Both the position numbers and the translations under genes were made by a program. From Syntrophomonadaceae bacterium (GTDB lineage: Bacteria > Bacillota > Syntrophomonadia > Syntrophomonadales > Syntrophomonadaceae): a stretch of 62,666 nt of DNA. Under the pieces are notes generated by a model. That model had not been told where the DNA came from and ran no database searches. It was given only the letters and a program-made list of their open reading frames with translations. Positions 55,309 to 62,666 of this stretch are shown piece after piece. The stretch spans positions 1 to 62,666 of the forward strand of contig JAAYJK010000102.1 of assembly GCA_012522955.1 (NCBI GenBank), written 5' to 3'. The stretch's first letter is position 1. Every line of letters begins with the position of its first letter.

Positions 55309-56814
55309 ATGGCATATTTGGCATTATACAGAGCATGGAGACCGCAAATGTTTCAAGATGTAGTGGGGCAGGAACAAATCGTGACTGCTTTGAAAAATGC
55401 CATAGCTCAGGGCCGGCTGAGCCACGCCTATCTGTTCTCAGGGCCCAGGGGCACTGGTAAAACCAGTGTTGCTAAAATAATTGCCAAAGCCGTTAACTGT
55501 CTTGAACTAACGGAAGGTGAACCCTGCAATAAATGCAGTTCCTGCCTTGATATAAACCAGGGTAATTTTATGGATGTGGTAGAGATCGACGCTGCCTCCA
55601 ACCGGGGTATTGATGAAATACGGGAATTAAGGGAAAAAGTAAGAATCATGCCCGCTCAGGGAAACAAAAAAGTGTATATTATTGATGAAGTACATATGCT
55701 GACTACCGAAGCATTTAATGCCCTATTAAAAACTTTGGAAGAGCCTCCGGAATCAGTTATATTTATTCTGGCTACCACTGAATTACAGAAAATACCGGCT
55801 ACCATCGTATCACGCTGCCAAACCTACCAATTTAGACGGATCACTTTAACTGAGATAAGCAAGCGACAGGAGCAAGTAGCCACTGCCATTGGCATTCAAA
55901 TTAGCCCCGACGCGCTGGCCCTTATAGCTCGCCGCTCCAATGGAGGGCTAAGAGATGCCTTGAGCATCCTGGACCAAATATATTCTTACCAAGGTTTGGT
56001 AATCAACAAAGAACATGTGCTAGATGTGCTGGGCTTGGTGGATGATGTTTTTATGGCCGAGTTGGTGGATGCTTTACAAGCTAATGATACAGGAAAGCTG
56101 ATAAGATTAATCAATACGGCACTGGAGCAGGGTAAAGAAACCGGGCAAATAGCCCGGGAATCTGTGGTATATCTGAGAGAACTGCTTTTGTATATAGTCC
56201 TGGGAGAGAAGGCAGAAGCCATTTCTGCCTATCAAATTCCCCGGGATGTTTTAGAGCATCAAAAAGAAAAGGCCCAAACAGCAACTCTGTTGCAAGCTCT
56301 GCGAAGAATGATGGATACTGCCGATCGCTTAAGATTTAGTGAGGGCAATCGCTTTCAATTGGAGCTGGGCTTGTTAGAGGTAGCTCAGATACTGGGTGAG
56401 GTAAAGAGCTCAATCCAGTCTCCGGTCCAGATCGGGTCAGAGCCCGAATTGGACACTAATGAAGCCAGAAAAAATAATTCCAGGAAAAAAGAAGCCCGGG
56501 AAGGACTTTGGAAACAGATTCTATTCAAAGTGAAAGAAAGACGAATACCTACCCATGCCTTATTGTCCCAGGGCAATCTGTTGGGAATAAGAGAGAATAC
56601 CGTCTTGATTGGATACAAAAAGGCATATAAGTTTCATAAGGAAAGAATGGAAGAGCCGGCCAACCGGGAAATACTAGAAACAGTCATAAAAGAGATTCTA
56701 CAGCAAGACATGCAAATAAAGTTTATTTTTATGGAAGATGAACAGTATAATGATATTGTTGTAAAAAAGGCCATAGAAATATTTGGAGAAGAAGTAATTG
56801 AGTTAAAAGATTAA
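55309..56814 (+). CDS. dnaX: DNA polymerase III gamma/tau subunit
   Basis: Clamp-loader ATPase, 501 residues. It opens YLALYRAWRPQMFQDVVGQE; Walker A GPRGTGKTSVAK (about 45-56); zinc module with NCLELTEGEPCNKCSSC (about 64-80); Walker B VYIIDEVHML (about 117-126); arginine-finger region ATIVSRCQTY. The C-terminal tau-like section is shorter than in B. subtilis. No frameshift slippery run is obvious. AAAGGAAG precedes ATG 55309. It leads dnaX-ybaB-recR. Confidence 0.95.
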   Translation: MAYLALYRAWRPQMFQDVVGQEQIVTALKNAIAQGRLSHAYLFSGPRGTGKTSVAKIIAKAVNCLELTEGEPCNKCSSCLDINQGNFMDVVEIDAASNRGIDEIRELREKVRIMPAQGNKKVYIIDEVHMLTTEAFNALLKTLEEPPESVIFILATTELQKIPATIVSRCQTYQFRRITLTEISKRQEQVATAIGIQISPDALALIARRSNGGLRDALSILDQIYSYQGLVINKEHVLDVLGLVDDVFMAELVDALQANDTGKLIRLINTALEQGKETGQIARESVVYLRELLLYIVLGEKAEAISAYQIPRDVLEHQKEKAQTATLLQALRRMMDTADRLRFSEGNRFQLELGLLEVAQILGEVKSSIQSPVQIGSEPELDTNEARKNNSRKKEAREGLWKQILFKVKERRIPTHALLSQGNLLGIRENTVLIGYKKAYKFHKERMEEPANREILETVIKEILQQDMQIKFIFMEDEQYNDIVVKKAIEIFGEEVIELKD

Positions 56815-56826
56815 GGGGGAATTATT

Positions 56827-57156
56827 ATGCGCTTTAATCCTGGAGGAGGAGCCAATATTAACAAAATGATGAAAGAAGCTAAAAAAATTCAGGCTCGCAT
56901 TGCGGAAATGCAGCAGGAATTAGAAAGCCGCGAGTTCGAGGCATCTTCGGGTGGAGGAGCTGTTGTCGTTAGAGTTACCGGAAAGCAACAGATAGTGTCT
57001 TTGAAAATTCTTCCGGAAGCCGTAGATGTAGATGATCTTGAAATGTTAGAGGATATGATTCTGGCTGCGATTAATGAAGCAATTAAAGTATCTCAGGACA
57101 CAGTTTCCCAAGAAATGGCCAAAATAACTGGGGGCTTAAACATACCGGGCATGTAA
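56827..57156 (+). CDS. ybaB: YbaB/EbfC family nucleoid-associated protein
   Basis: This 109-residue protein has INKMMKEAKKIQARIAEMQQ (coiled helix, about 9-28) and EFEASSGGGAVVVRVTGKQQ, then DLEMLEDMILAAINEA, as in YbaB. It is a DNA-binding dimer of uncertain role, encoded between dnaX and recR as usual. Confidence 0.95.
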   Translation: MRFNPGGGANINKMMKEAKKIQARIAEMQQELESREFEASSGGGAVVVRVTGKQQIVSLKILPEAVDVDDLEMLEDMILAAINEAIKVSQDTVSQEMAKITGGLNIPGM

Positions 57157-57210
57157 GGCTGTGGGGAGATTGGGGTATTAAAGAGTTCACGCTTACAGGA
57201 GGGTATTAAT

Positions 57211-57804
57211 TTGAAACTGGCCCAACCCCTTCAAGTTTTAATAGATGAATTATTGAAACTACCAACCATAGGACCGAAATCAGCTCAAAGGCTGGCTATG
57301 TTTATATTGAAATTATCCGATGATGAGGCCAGACAGCTGGCCTTTTCCATAATAGATGCTAAGAGAAAAGTATTTCCCTGTCCGATTTGCGGATACTTAA
57401 CCGAGCTTAGCCCCTGCCTCATATGTACCGACCCCCATCGAGATGATACCCTTTTGTGTATAACCGAAGGGGTAAGCGATGTTATGGCCATAGAAAGAAC
57501 TGGCTTTAATGGGCGCTATTTTGTACTCAATAAAGAGTTCACTTTGTTAAAAGGGAGCGATATTGAACAAATAGACGTGAAAACCTTGCAGGAGCAAATT
57601 GCCAAAGGAGCGGTACAGGAAGTACTGTTGGCTCTAAATCCAGATATTGATGGAGAAGTGCTGGCCCGTTACCTGGCGCGGGTAATAGCTCCTTATGGAG
57701 TTAAAGTGACTCGTCTGGCCCATGGGCTTCCAGTGGGTGGAGATATCGAATATACTGACGAAATAACCCTTAAAAAAGCTATAGAAGGAAGAAAGGAATT
57801 CTAA
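57211..57804 (+). CDS. recR: Recombination mediator RecR
   Basis: RecR, with RecO and RecF, loads RecA at gaps. The 197-residue protein has an HhH segment (LPTIGPKSAQRLAMFIL), zinc motif CPICGYLTELSPCLIC (about 57-72) and a TOPRIM domain (LCITEGVSDVMAIERTG), then LNPDIDGEVLARYLAR. A TTG start at 57211 follows GGAGGG. The partner RecF is encoded at 29582-30673. Confidence 0.96.
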   Translation: MKLAQPLQVLIDELLKLPTIGPKSAQRLAMFILKLSDDEARQLAFSIIDAKRKVFPCPICGYLTELSPCLICTDPHRDDTLLCITEGVSDVMAIERTGFNGRYFVLNKEFTLLKGSDIEQIDVKTLQEQIAKGAVQEVLLALNPDIDGEVLARYLARVIAPYGVKVTRLAHGLPVGGDIEYTDEITLKKAIEGRKEF

Positions 57805-57875
57805 CATAAAACCTGCCTGCCTGGCATAGATTTTAACGTGAACTAGAAATTGCTTAAGCCAGGGAGGAAGAATAT

Positions 57876-58154
57876 ATGGTTTTGGGTTCTAATATATGGA
57901 ACAAGGCCTACAGCTTATTAAACTTAAAGGATAGTGAACTCCGGCCAGAGCAAGAAAGGTCGGACGAACATTTATTACAGCAAGCCCATGAGGAACTGCG
58001 TCAAGCTCAAAATTGGTTTGCTCATCTGGAGGAACCGGATATGGTGGACTATGCTATTTATAAAATGAAGGCCGCCGAAAAGCACTATGATTATCTATTA
58101 AAGAAGATTAAGCAACGGGAGAATCAGAGGACAGAAGAAAGCCCATCATTTTAA
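57876..58154 (+). CDS. YaaL-like DUF2508 family protein
   Basis: This 92-residue, mostly helical protein with HEELRQAQNWFAHLEEPDMV matches the YaaL/DUF2508 family, which lies between recR and bofA in spore formers. Function is unknown. A strong GGGAGGAAG precedes ATG 57876. It is probably in one unit with the bofA gene 12 bases downstream. Confidence 0.88.
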   Translation: MVLGSNIWNKAYSLLNLKDSELRPEQERSDEHLLQQAHEELRQAQNWFAHLEEPDMVDYAIYKMKAAEKHYDYLLKKIKQRENQRTEESPSF

Positions 58155-58166
58155 GGAGAGATAGTC

Positions 58167-58433
58167 ATGGAAGTTATTAATGTGGTAATTGCAGCCTTAT
58201 TCACGTTGGTAATACTATACTTTATAGCACAATTGTTTTTTAAACCGATAAAGCTGCTATGGAAATTAATATTCAATTCAGCAGTGGGATTAATCATACT
58301 GTTGTTGATCAATGTCATTGGGACATCTTTTGCTTTTATGATTCCAGTTAACCTTATTACCATTTTAATCGCGGGTTTTCTAGGCATACCGGGGGTATTA
58401 CTCTTAGTTTGTTTCCAATTGCTCATGGCGTAG
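58167..58433 (+). CDS. bofA: BofA-family sporulation membrane protein
   Basis: This 88-residue protein has two to three membrane helices and the BofA pattern (AQLFFKPIKLLWKLIFNSAV, GFLGIPGVLLLV). BofA holds the SpoIVFB protease inactive and so delays sigma-K activation in the mother cell. Presence here agrees with spore formation. It follows yaaL and ends with a clear terminator. Confidence 0.88.
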   Translation: MEVINVVIAALFTLVILYFIAQLFFKPIKLLWKLIFNSAVGLIILLLINVIGTSFAFMIPVNLITILIAGFLGIPGVLLLVCFQLLMA

Positions 58434-58463
58434 GCAGAGACTGATTGTCATTTAATACCAGAG

Positions 58464-58495
58464 AAAGAAAGGCCCGAAAGGCCTTTCTTTTGTTA
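58464..58495 (+). terminator. Terminator after bofA
   Basis: AAAGAAAGGCC (58464-58474) and GGCCTTTCTTT (58480-58490) with loop CGAAA, then TGTTATATTTTTTT. It is a strong rho-independent signal. Confidence 0.93.
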
Positions 58496-58630
58496 TATTT
58501 TTTTAACGGACAGGCATCATAAAAATATGTACTGAACATGGGCAACCCTTAAAGCACAGTGGAACCATGCCATAGTATGATATATCACAAATTTTAAATG
58601 TGAGTAATATTTCTATAAATAAGATAAATA

Positions 58631-58659
58631 TTGACGCATAATTGAGTGCGGCATTATAC
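58631..58659 (+). promoter_or_regulatory. Promoter of the P-loop ATPase/kor operon
   Basis: TTGACG (58631-58636) and TTATAC (58654-58659) with a 17-base spacer lie about 55 bases before the P-loop ATPase start. Confidence 0.75.
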
Positions 58660-58715
58660 TATATATAATCATTAGGTCACAAGATATTTGACCAGGGAGG
58701 TGGAATAAAGTTGTA

Positions 58716-59381
58716 GTGGACCAAGAAAAAAGAGTACTGGAAGCGTATGTGGGAGAGTATGCCAGCGGCAAAAGCGAGATTGCCATTAACCGGGCATTGG
58801 AATTAAAGAAACTCCAACGCCAAGTAACCCTGGTAGACTTAGATATTGTAGAACCCTTCTATACGTTAAGGCCAATAAAAGAAAAACTGGAAGGGCAAGG
58901 ATTAAACATAATTGCATATTCCAGAAAGGATAGTTTTGGTTTAGGGGAAACCGGAGCTATGTTACATCCTCAAGCACGGTGGGCCTTGAGATTAGAAGGA
59001 GATGTAATTTTTGATGTGGGTTATGGTGTACATGGTGCTAAAACACTGAATATGGTGGAGGGAGTAAAAGAAACCGGGTTAAAGGTTCTAGCTGTAATAA
59101 ACTACATGCGCCCAATGACCAACTCTCTTGATAGAATAAGAGATTATATTAAAGAGTTGGGTACCGTGCATGCCATAGTAGCCAATACCCACTTGGGAGA
59201 TGAGACTACTTTGGATATAATAATAAAAGGCAACCTGGAAATATTTGCAGCAGCCAGAGAGATGGATATACCTATTGCGTATATTGCCGTAGAAGAAAAG
59301 CATAGGGAATTTATTAATAGGGAGGAGTTTTTAGTGCCGGTTAAATTTATAAACAGATATATGCCGGCTGCCATATGGTAG
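58716..59381 (+). CDS. P-loop ATPase of unknown function at the head of the kor operon
   Basis: This 221-residue protein has Walker A GEYASGKSEIAI (about 13-24), VDLDIVEPFYTLRPIKE (about 39-55), and GDVIFDVGYGVHGA. It resembles MinD/CobQ-like nucleotide-binding proteins. The operon position suggests assembly or regulation of the 2-oxoacid oxidoreductase, but no function is proven. GTG 58716 follows GGGAGGTGG. It is 90 bases before korA. Confidence 0.7.
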   Translation: MDQEKRVLEAYVGEYASGKSEIAINRALELKKLQRQVTLVDLDIVEPFYTLRPIKEKLEGQGLNIIAYSRKDSFGLGETGAMLHPQARWALRLEGDVIFDVGYGVHGAKTLNMVEGVKETGLKVLAVINYMRPMTNSLDRIRDYIKELGTVHAIVANTHLGDETTLDIIIKGNLEIFAAAREMDIPIAYIAVEEKHREFINREEFLVPVKFINRYMPAAIW

Positions 59382-59471
59382 CTATTGCTTTTCACTAACA
59401 TCGGCCATGAGTCATAATCTGATTGCCCCAAAGAGTTTCTTGGTTTTTAGAATGGGAGGTGCGCAAATTAA

Positions 59472-60560
59472 ATGGATAAGATAATAGGCGAACCAAAAAA
59501 GGCATTTATGACAGGAAATGAGACAGTTGCCTGGGCTTGTTTGGCTGCAGGCGCTGATATTATGTTTGGATATCCTATTACCCCTCAAAACGAGGTTATG
59601 CATTATTGGACTCGTCTGGCTCCTAAATATAATAGAGGATTTTTGCAAACAGAAGATGAATTATCAGCTGGGTTTACTACCTGTGGGGCGGTACAAGTCG
59701 GTAAAAAGGCATTTACTGCTACAGCAGGACCAGGAAACGTATTAATGCAGGAACCCTTTGGTATGGCGGAAGCAATGAGATTACCCTTGTTAACAGTAAT
59801 ACAGCAGCGCGGAGGGCCCTCTTCGGGTACGGTAGTGTATTCGCAGCAGGAAGTGACTCTCACCACCTATGGGGGTAATGGGGAAGGGCATAGAATAGTT
59901 TATTCCACTGCCACCCATCAGGAAATCTACGATTATGTAATTAAGGGTTTTAATATCGCATGGAAATACCGTTTCCCCACTTTTATATTAGGAGACGGTT
60001 ATCAAGCCAAAATGCGAGAACCGCTGGAAATGTATGATCCCCAGGACAAGGGAATAGAAATGGTTAAGCCCTACTCGCTTATCGGTGTTCCAGGTCAAAT
60101 AGGGGTAGACCGGGAACCTCAGCATTTATGTAATATTTACAGTCTGGAAGAAGAATTATATGATGTAGTAATGGAGGTTGCGGCCGAATATGAAACAATT
60201 ACTCCTGAGCTGGTGGAGTTTGATTCCAAATACTGTGAAGATGCTGAAGTAATCATAGTCTCACATGGAGTGGTCTCCAGGGCTGCCGACGATGCGGTAA
60301 AAATATTGCGGAATCAGGGAATAAAAGCCGGATACTTTAGGCCCATCACCTTAAGACCCTTTCCCCAACAGCAATTGCGGGAGTGCATTGCCAAGAGCGA
60401 CGCTAAACAATTGTTGGTAGCTGAATCTGCCTATGGACAGCTGGAAAGGCTGATCAAACAAGAAATATATGGAGAAACCATTAAAATAAACAATTTGTTT
60501 ATGCCCGGAGTAGGAATAATTGACTTTGACATCATTAATAAAGTCAAGAGCATTATATAG
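59472..60560 (+). CDS. korA: 2-oxoacid:ferredoxin oxidoreductase, alpha subunit
   Basis: This 362-residue protein is the alpha (KorA/VorB-type) subunit. It contains MFGYPITPQNEVMHYW (about 35-50) and ATAGPGNVLMQEPFGMAEAM (about 78-97), the substrate-channel/TPP half typical of this family. With beta, gamma and ferredoxin-like subunits it decarboxylates a 2-oxoacid to its acyl-CoA while reducing ferredoxin, under strict anoxia. 2-Oxoglutarate and branched-chain 2-oxoacids are both possible substrates. GGGAGGTG precedes the ATG. Confidence 0.88.
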   Translation: MDKIIGEPKKAFMTGNETVAWACLAAGADIMFGYPITPQNEVMHYWTRLAPKYNRGFLQTEDELSAGFTTCGAVQVGKKAFTATAGPGNVLMQEPFGMAEAMRLPLLTVIQQRGGPSSGTVVYSQQEVTLTTYGGNGEGHRIVYSTATHQEIYDYVIKGFNIAWKYRFPTFILGDGYQAKMREPLEMYDPQDKGIEMVKPYSLIGVPGQIGVDREPQHLCNIYSLEEELYDVVMEVAAEYETITPELVEFDSKYCEDAEVIIVSHGVVSRAADDAVKILRNQGIKAGYFRPITLRPFPQQQLRECIAKSDAKQLLVAESAYGQLERLIKQEIYGETIKINNLFMPGVGIIDFDIINKVKSII

Positions 60561-60582
60561 GGCAGGAAAGGAGGTCACAACA

Positions 60583-61338
60583 ATGGCAATGCTTGCCCCA
60601 GCAACACCAAAATCATGGTATTTACCGACCAAACCACATAAATTCTGTCCCGGTTGTGGGCATGGAATAACCTTAAAAGCCTTGGGAGAAGCTATCGATG
60701 AATTAGGCATACAGCAGAATACGATTTTTGGCTGTGATATAGGTTGCTCCCTGTTGGCCTGGAATTTTTTTGCTTGCGATAGTACCCAAACCCATCACGG
60801 CAGGACTACTCCAGTTATGGTTGGAATAAAGCGAGCCCGTCCGGAATTGATAACCATAGGATATATGGGAGATGGCGGAGGATATTCCATTGGATCCCAA
60901 CACCTTTTAAATTCAGCGGTGCGCAACGAAAAGGTTACCCTGATATTAGTTAATAACACTAATTACGGAATGACGGGGGGACAGATGGCTCCAACTACCC
61001 TGCCGGGTCAGATTACAGAGACCAGTCCTTACGGAAGAGATGCAGAGGCTACCGGATATCCCACTCGGGGTCCTGAATTTATCGCAGAGTTAACTCCGGA
61101 GGGAGCTTATGTAGCTAGAGCTACCGTTTCCAAATATAAACAACTGCGCAGGTTTATCCGTAATGCTATAAGAAATCAGATGGAAGGAAACGGTTTCTCC
61201 TTTGTGGAGGTACTATCAACTTGTCCCACCAATTGGAGAACCAATGCACAACAGACTTGGAGCTTCCTGGAAGACAAAATGGAAGGTTATTTCCCGGTGG
61301 GCGAATTAAAAAACCCCTTAGGAAAGGGGGATAAATAA
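60583..61338 (+). CDS. korB: 2-oxoacid:ferredoxin oxidoreductase, beta subunit (TPP-binding)
   Basis: The 251-residue protein has KFCPGCGHGITLKAL (Fe-S cysteines at about 20-23) and the TPP motif GYMGDGGGYSIG (about 92-103), then NNTNYGMTGGQ. The frame extends back to 60520, but ATG 60583 has AAAGGAGG upstream and gives the standard length. It overlaps the gamma gene by one base. Confidence 0.9.
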   Translation: MAMLAPATPKSWYLPTKPHKFCPGCGHGITLKALGEAIDELGIQQNTIFGCDIGCSLLAWNFFACDSTQTHHGRTTPVMVGIKRARPELITIGYMGDGGGYSIGSQHLLNSAVRNEKVTLILVNNTNYGMTGGQMAPTTLPGQITETSPYGRDAEATGYPTRGPEFIAELTPEGAYVARATVSKYKQLRRFIRNAIRNQMEGNGFSFVEVLSTCPTNWRTNAQQTWSFLEDKMEGYFPVGELKNPLGKGDK

Positions 61339-61925
61339 TGTCCTTAATTAGAATAGCCCTAGCTGGAGAAGGTGGACAGGGAGTTCAATCAGTTGCCGAG
61401 ATACTAACTGAAGCTGCCTATAATGAAAATCAGCAAACCATATATATTCCCAACTTTGGTCTAGAGCAGAGAGGCGGAGTATCCATAGCCTTTATCCAAT
61501 TTAGTGATAAACGTATTGGCGCTCCTAAATTCAATAAAGCTGATGCGGTTATTGCCTTGAGCGGCAGAGCCATTGGGCGGACAGCAGGATATTCAGATGA
61601 AAACACCTTGTTTGTATATGACAGTGGATTTGAATTTGATAAAGAAGACCTACCCAAGAAGGCAAAAAAAATTATCGCGATACCAGCAGTAGATACTGCC
61701 AACAAGGTTCTTCACCCTAAGGTATTCAATATAATTATTATGGGTGCAGTAATAGGATTAACCAAGGTGGTGTCTTTTGACGCAGCCAAGGAAGCCTTGG
61801 AGCATAAACTTGGTCATAAATTTGAAAGCAATCCGGATCTTAGAGAATTGAATTATAGAGCATTGGAAATAGGAAAAGAAATGGCAGAAAAATCTTTGCA
61901 GGAAGAGGTGGATAATAATGGTTAA
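61338..61925 (+). CDS. korC: 2-oxoacid:ferredoxin oxidoreductase, gamma subunit
   Basis: This 195-residue protein begins LIRIALAGEGGQGVQSVAEI and has FGLEQRGGVSIAFIQFSD, the hallmark of the gamma (CoA-binding) subunits. It overlaps both neighbours (one base with korB, eight with korD), so the complex is translated in a coupled way. Confidence 0.92.
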   Translation: MSLIRIALAGEGGQGVQSVAEILTEAAYNENQQTIYIPNFGLEQRGGVSIAFIQFSDKRIGAPKFNKADAVIALSGRAIGRTAGYSDENTLFVYDSGFEFDKEDLPKKAKKIIAIPAVDTANKVLHPKVFNIIIMGAVIGLTKVVSFDAAKEALEHKLGHKFESNPDLRELNYRALEIGKEMAEKSLQEEVDNNG

Positions 61926-62187
61926 AGAATTCAAGGCATTATCCATCCCCATGGAAAAAGCTATATTTCACATATTCCCGGAGTATTGTAAAGGTTGCGG
62001 TTTATGTAAAGAGAAATGTCCCAATGACGTTCTGCGCTGGTCCGACCGATTGGGCCTATATGGAACCCCGGCCGTAGAACCCAAAGATGAAGAGAGCTGT
62101 ATAGCCTGTATGATATGTGAAATGGTTTGCCCCGATTGTGCTATATATATAGAAAGAAAACCAAAAAGGAAAGCAAAAGGCTTGTAG
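61918..62187 (+). CDS. korD: 2-oxoacid:ferredoxin oxidoreductase, delta (ferredoxin-like) subunit
   Basis: This 89-residue protein has two 4Fe-4S motifs, CKGCGLCKEKCP (about 24-35) and CIACMICEMVCP (about 62-73). It passes electrons from the enzyme to ferredoxin. The C-terminus is basic (KPKRKAKG). It is the last gene of the operon; a terminator follows. Confidence 0.92.
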   Translation: MVKEFKALSIPMEKAIFHIFPEYCKGCGLCKEKCPNDVLRWSDRLGLYGTPAVEPKDEESCIACMICEMVCPDCAIYIERKPKRKAKGL

Positions 62188-62220
62188 GCAAAACAACTGC
62201 GGTTTGGCATCTTAGCTGTA

Positions 62221-62255
62221 AAACCCTCTATGATTATATTATAGGGGGTTTATTG
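62221..62255 (+). terminator. Terminator after korD
   Basis: AAACCCTCTAT (62221-62231) and ATAGGGGGTTT (62241-62251), one wobble pair, are followed by ATTGG. It is a plausible operon end 34 bases past korD. Confidence 0.7.
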
Positions 62256-62273
62256 GCGCATAAGGGAACCTAG

Positions 62274-62356
62274 TGTAGGGCGACCTGTGGTCGCCGCCCG
62301 TGATTGCCAGAATAACGTTGAGCGTATGTAGGGGCGACCTGTGGTCGCCCGCCCTT
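62274..62356 (+). repeat. Two direct copies of the GTAGGGGCGACC palindromic repeat
   Basis: Copy A (62274-62300, TGTAGGGCGACCTGTGGTCG then CCGCCCG) and copy B (62327-62354, TGTAGGGGCGACCTGTGG then TCGCCCGCCC) are each self-complementary around CGACC...GGTCG. They are the same family as at 17.1 and 40.8 kb. Confidence 0.8.
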
Positions 62357-62666
62357 CTATAATATTTATTATGGATGTATCAAGAGTTCAGAGTATTGAA
62401 TAAGCAGTTGTCAAAAGGAAGGGCACAATTTATAATAAATATCCTCACCAAAAACAGTATTAGTCATCCCGATAAAAATCAAATAGTTCTTCTTGACAAT
62501 TACTCTGGTGGATGATAATATAAGTTTTGCGCGCGGTAAGAAGCCAAAGCGCAAAGGATCTGATAAAACTGAACAGCAAGACTAAAGTGCGAAGAAGACT
62601 GGAACTGATATTTTAGCAATAAGATAAGAAGCCAGTCGGCTCAAACGGACAAAGAGAAACAAGCCA
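62357..62666. other. Non-coding tail of the window
   Basis: About 310 bases without a convincing gene, containing the strong promoter listed separately. No part of 16S rRNA is reached. Confidence 0.55.
62493..62521 (+). promoter_or_regulatory. Strong promoter at window end, possible rRNA operon leader
   Basis: A perfect TTGACA (62493-62498), 17-base spacer and TAATAT (62516-62521). The following 145 bases are non-coding and contain TGATAAAACTGAACAG, reminiscent of rRNA leader sequence in Bacillota. The gene it serves lies beyond the window. Promoter good, rRNA interpretation weak. Confidence 0.6.

Noticed and set aside
62522-62666. Start of a 16S rRNA gene
   Set aside because: No 16S 5' sequence is reached; only a leader-like stretch can be argued.

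Overview
This window is the chromosomal origin region of an anaerobic, endospore-forming, selenocysteine-using Bacillota bacterium. I infer a Clostridia-type organism, most likely a syntroph of the Syntrophomonas kind; that is a judgement from gene content, not a database match. Evidence: the rpmH-dnaA-dnaN-recF-remB-gyrB-gyrA block; sporulation-linked genes (LonC, YyaC, BofA, SpoIIIJ/Jag); parAB plus noc; a full Sec-decoding set; and a ferredoxin-dependent 2-oxoacid oxidoreductase.

Left arm (1-26.7 kb, nearly all minus strand, i.e. leading strand away from the origin). 5' end of purA, lonC, then rplI, a YybS-like membrane protein, a MazG-like protein, rpsR, ssb and rpsF, followed by two small genes. 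A selenocysteine region follows: selD (itself a selenoprotein with an in-frame UGA), an M18 aminopeptidase, a CvpA-like protein, tRNA-Sec (selC), a CBS-ACT protein, an orphan livF, selB and selA. Next come a YkvI-like permease, yyaC (the only left-arm gene on the plus strand), a parS palindrome, parB, parA, noc, rsmG, mnmG, mnmE, jag, yidC, yidD, rnpA and rpmH. rnpA carries an in-frame TAA at codon 19.

Origin and right arm (26.7-62.7 kb, plus strand). oriC has DnaA boxes on both sides of dnaA. The dnaA-dnaN gap holds a DnaA-trio array, so unwinding probably starts there. After gyrA comes a pyridoxal-kinase-like gene, then a serine T-box (specifier UCC) controlling an aminotransferase, serA and serS. 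A tRNA cluster follows (four tRNA-Ser, two tRNA-Arg) with tadA embedded in it; the 3' end of tadA overlaps a tRNA-Ser gene. Then come a CoA-transferase/GNAT fusion and a structured, terminator-ended leader RNA.

The least familiar part is 44.8-54.0 kb: three lipoproteins with molybdopterin-domain-like folds (one fused to a covalent-FMN domain), a DUF4405 membrane protein, an ApbE flavinyltransferase, a complete ECF transporter (S, A, A', T) with another molybdopterin-fold protein inside it, a MobB-like GTPase and a small kinase-fold protein. Together they suggest a surface redox/uptake system linked to flavin and Mo/W cofactor chemistry. The window ends with xpt, the large SRP RNA, dnaX-ybaB-recR, yaaL and bofA, a P-loop ATPase plus korABCD operon, dispersed GTAGGGGCGACC palindromic repeats, and a strong promoter whose gene lies beyond the window.
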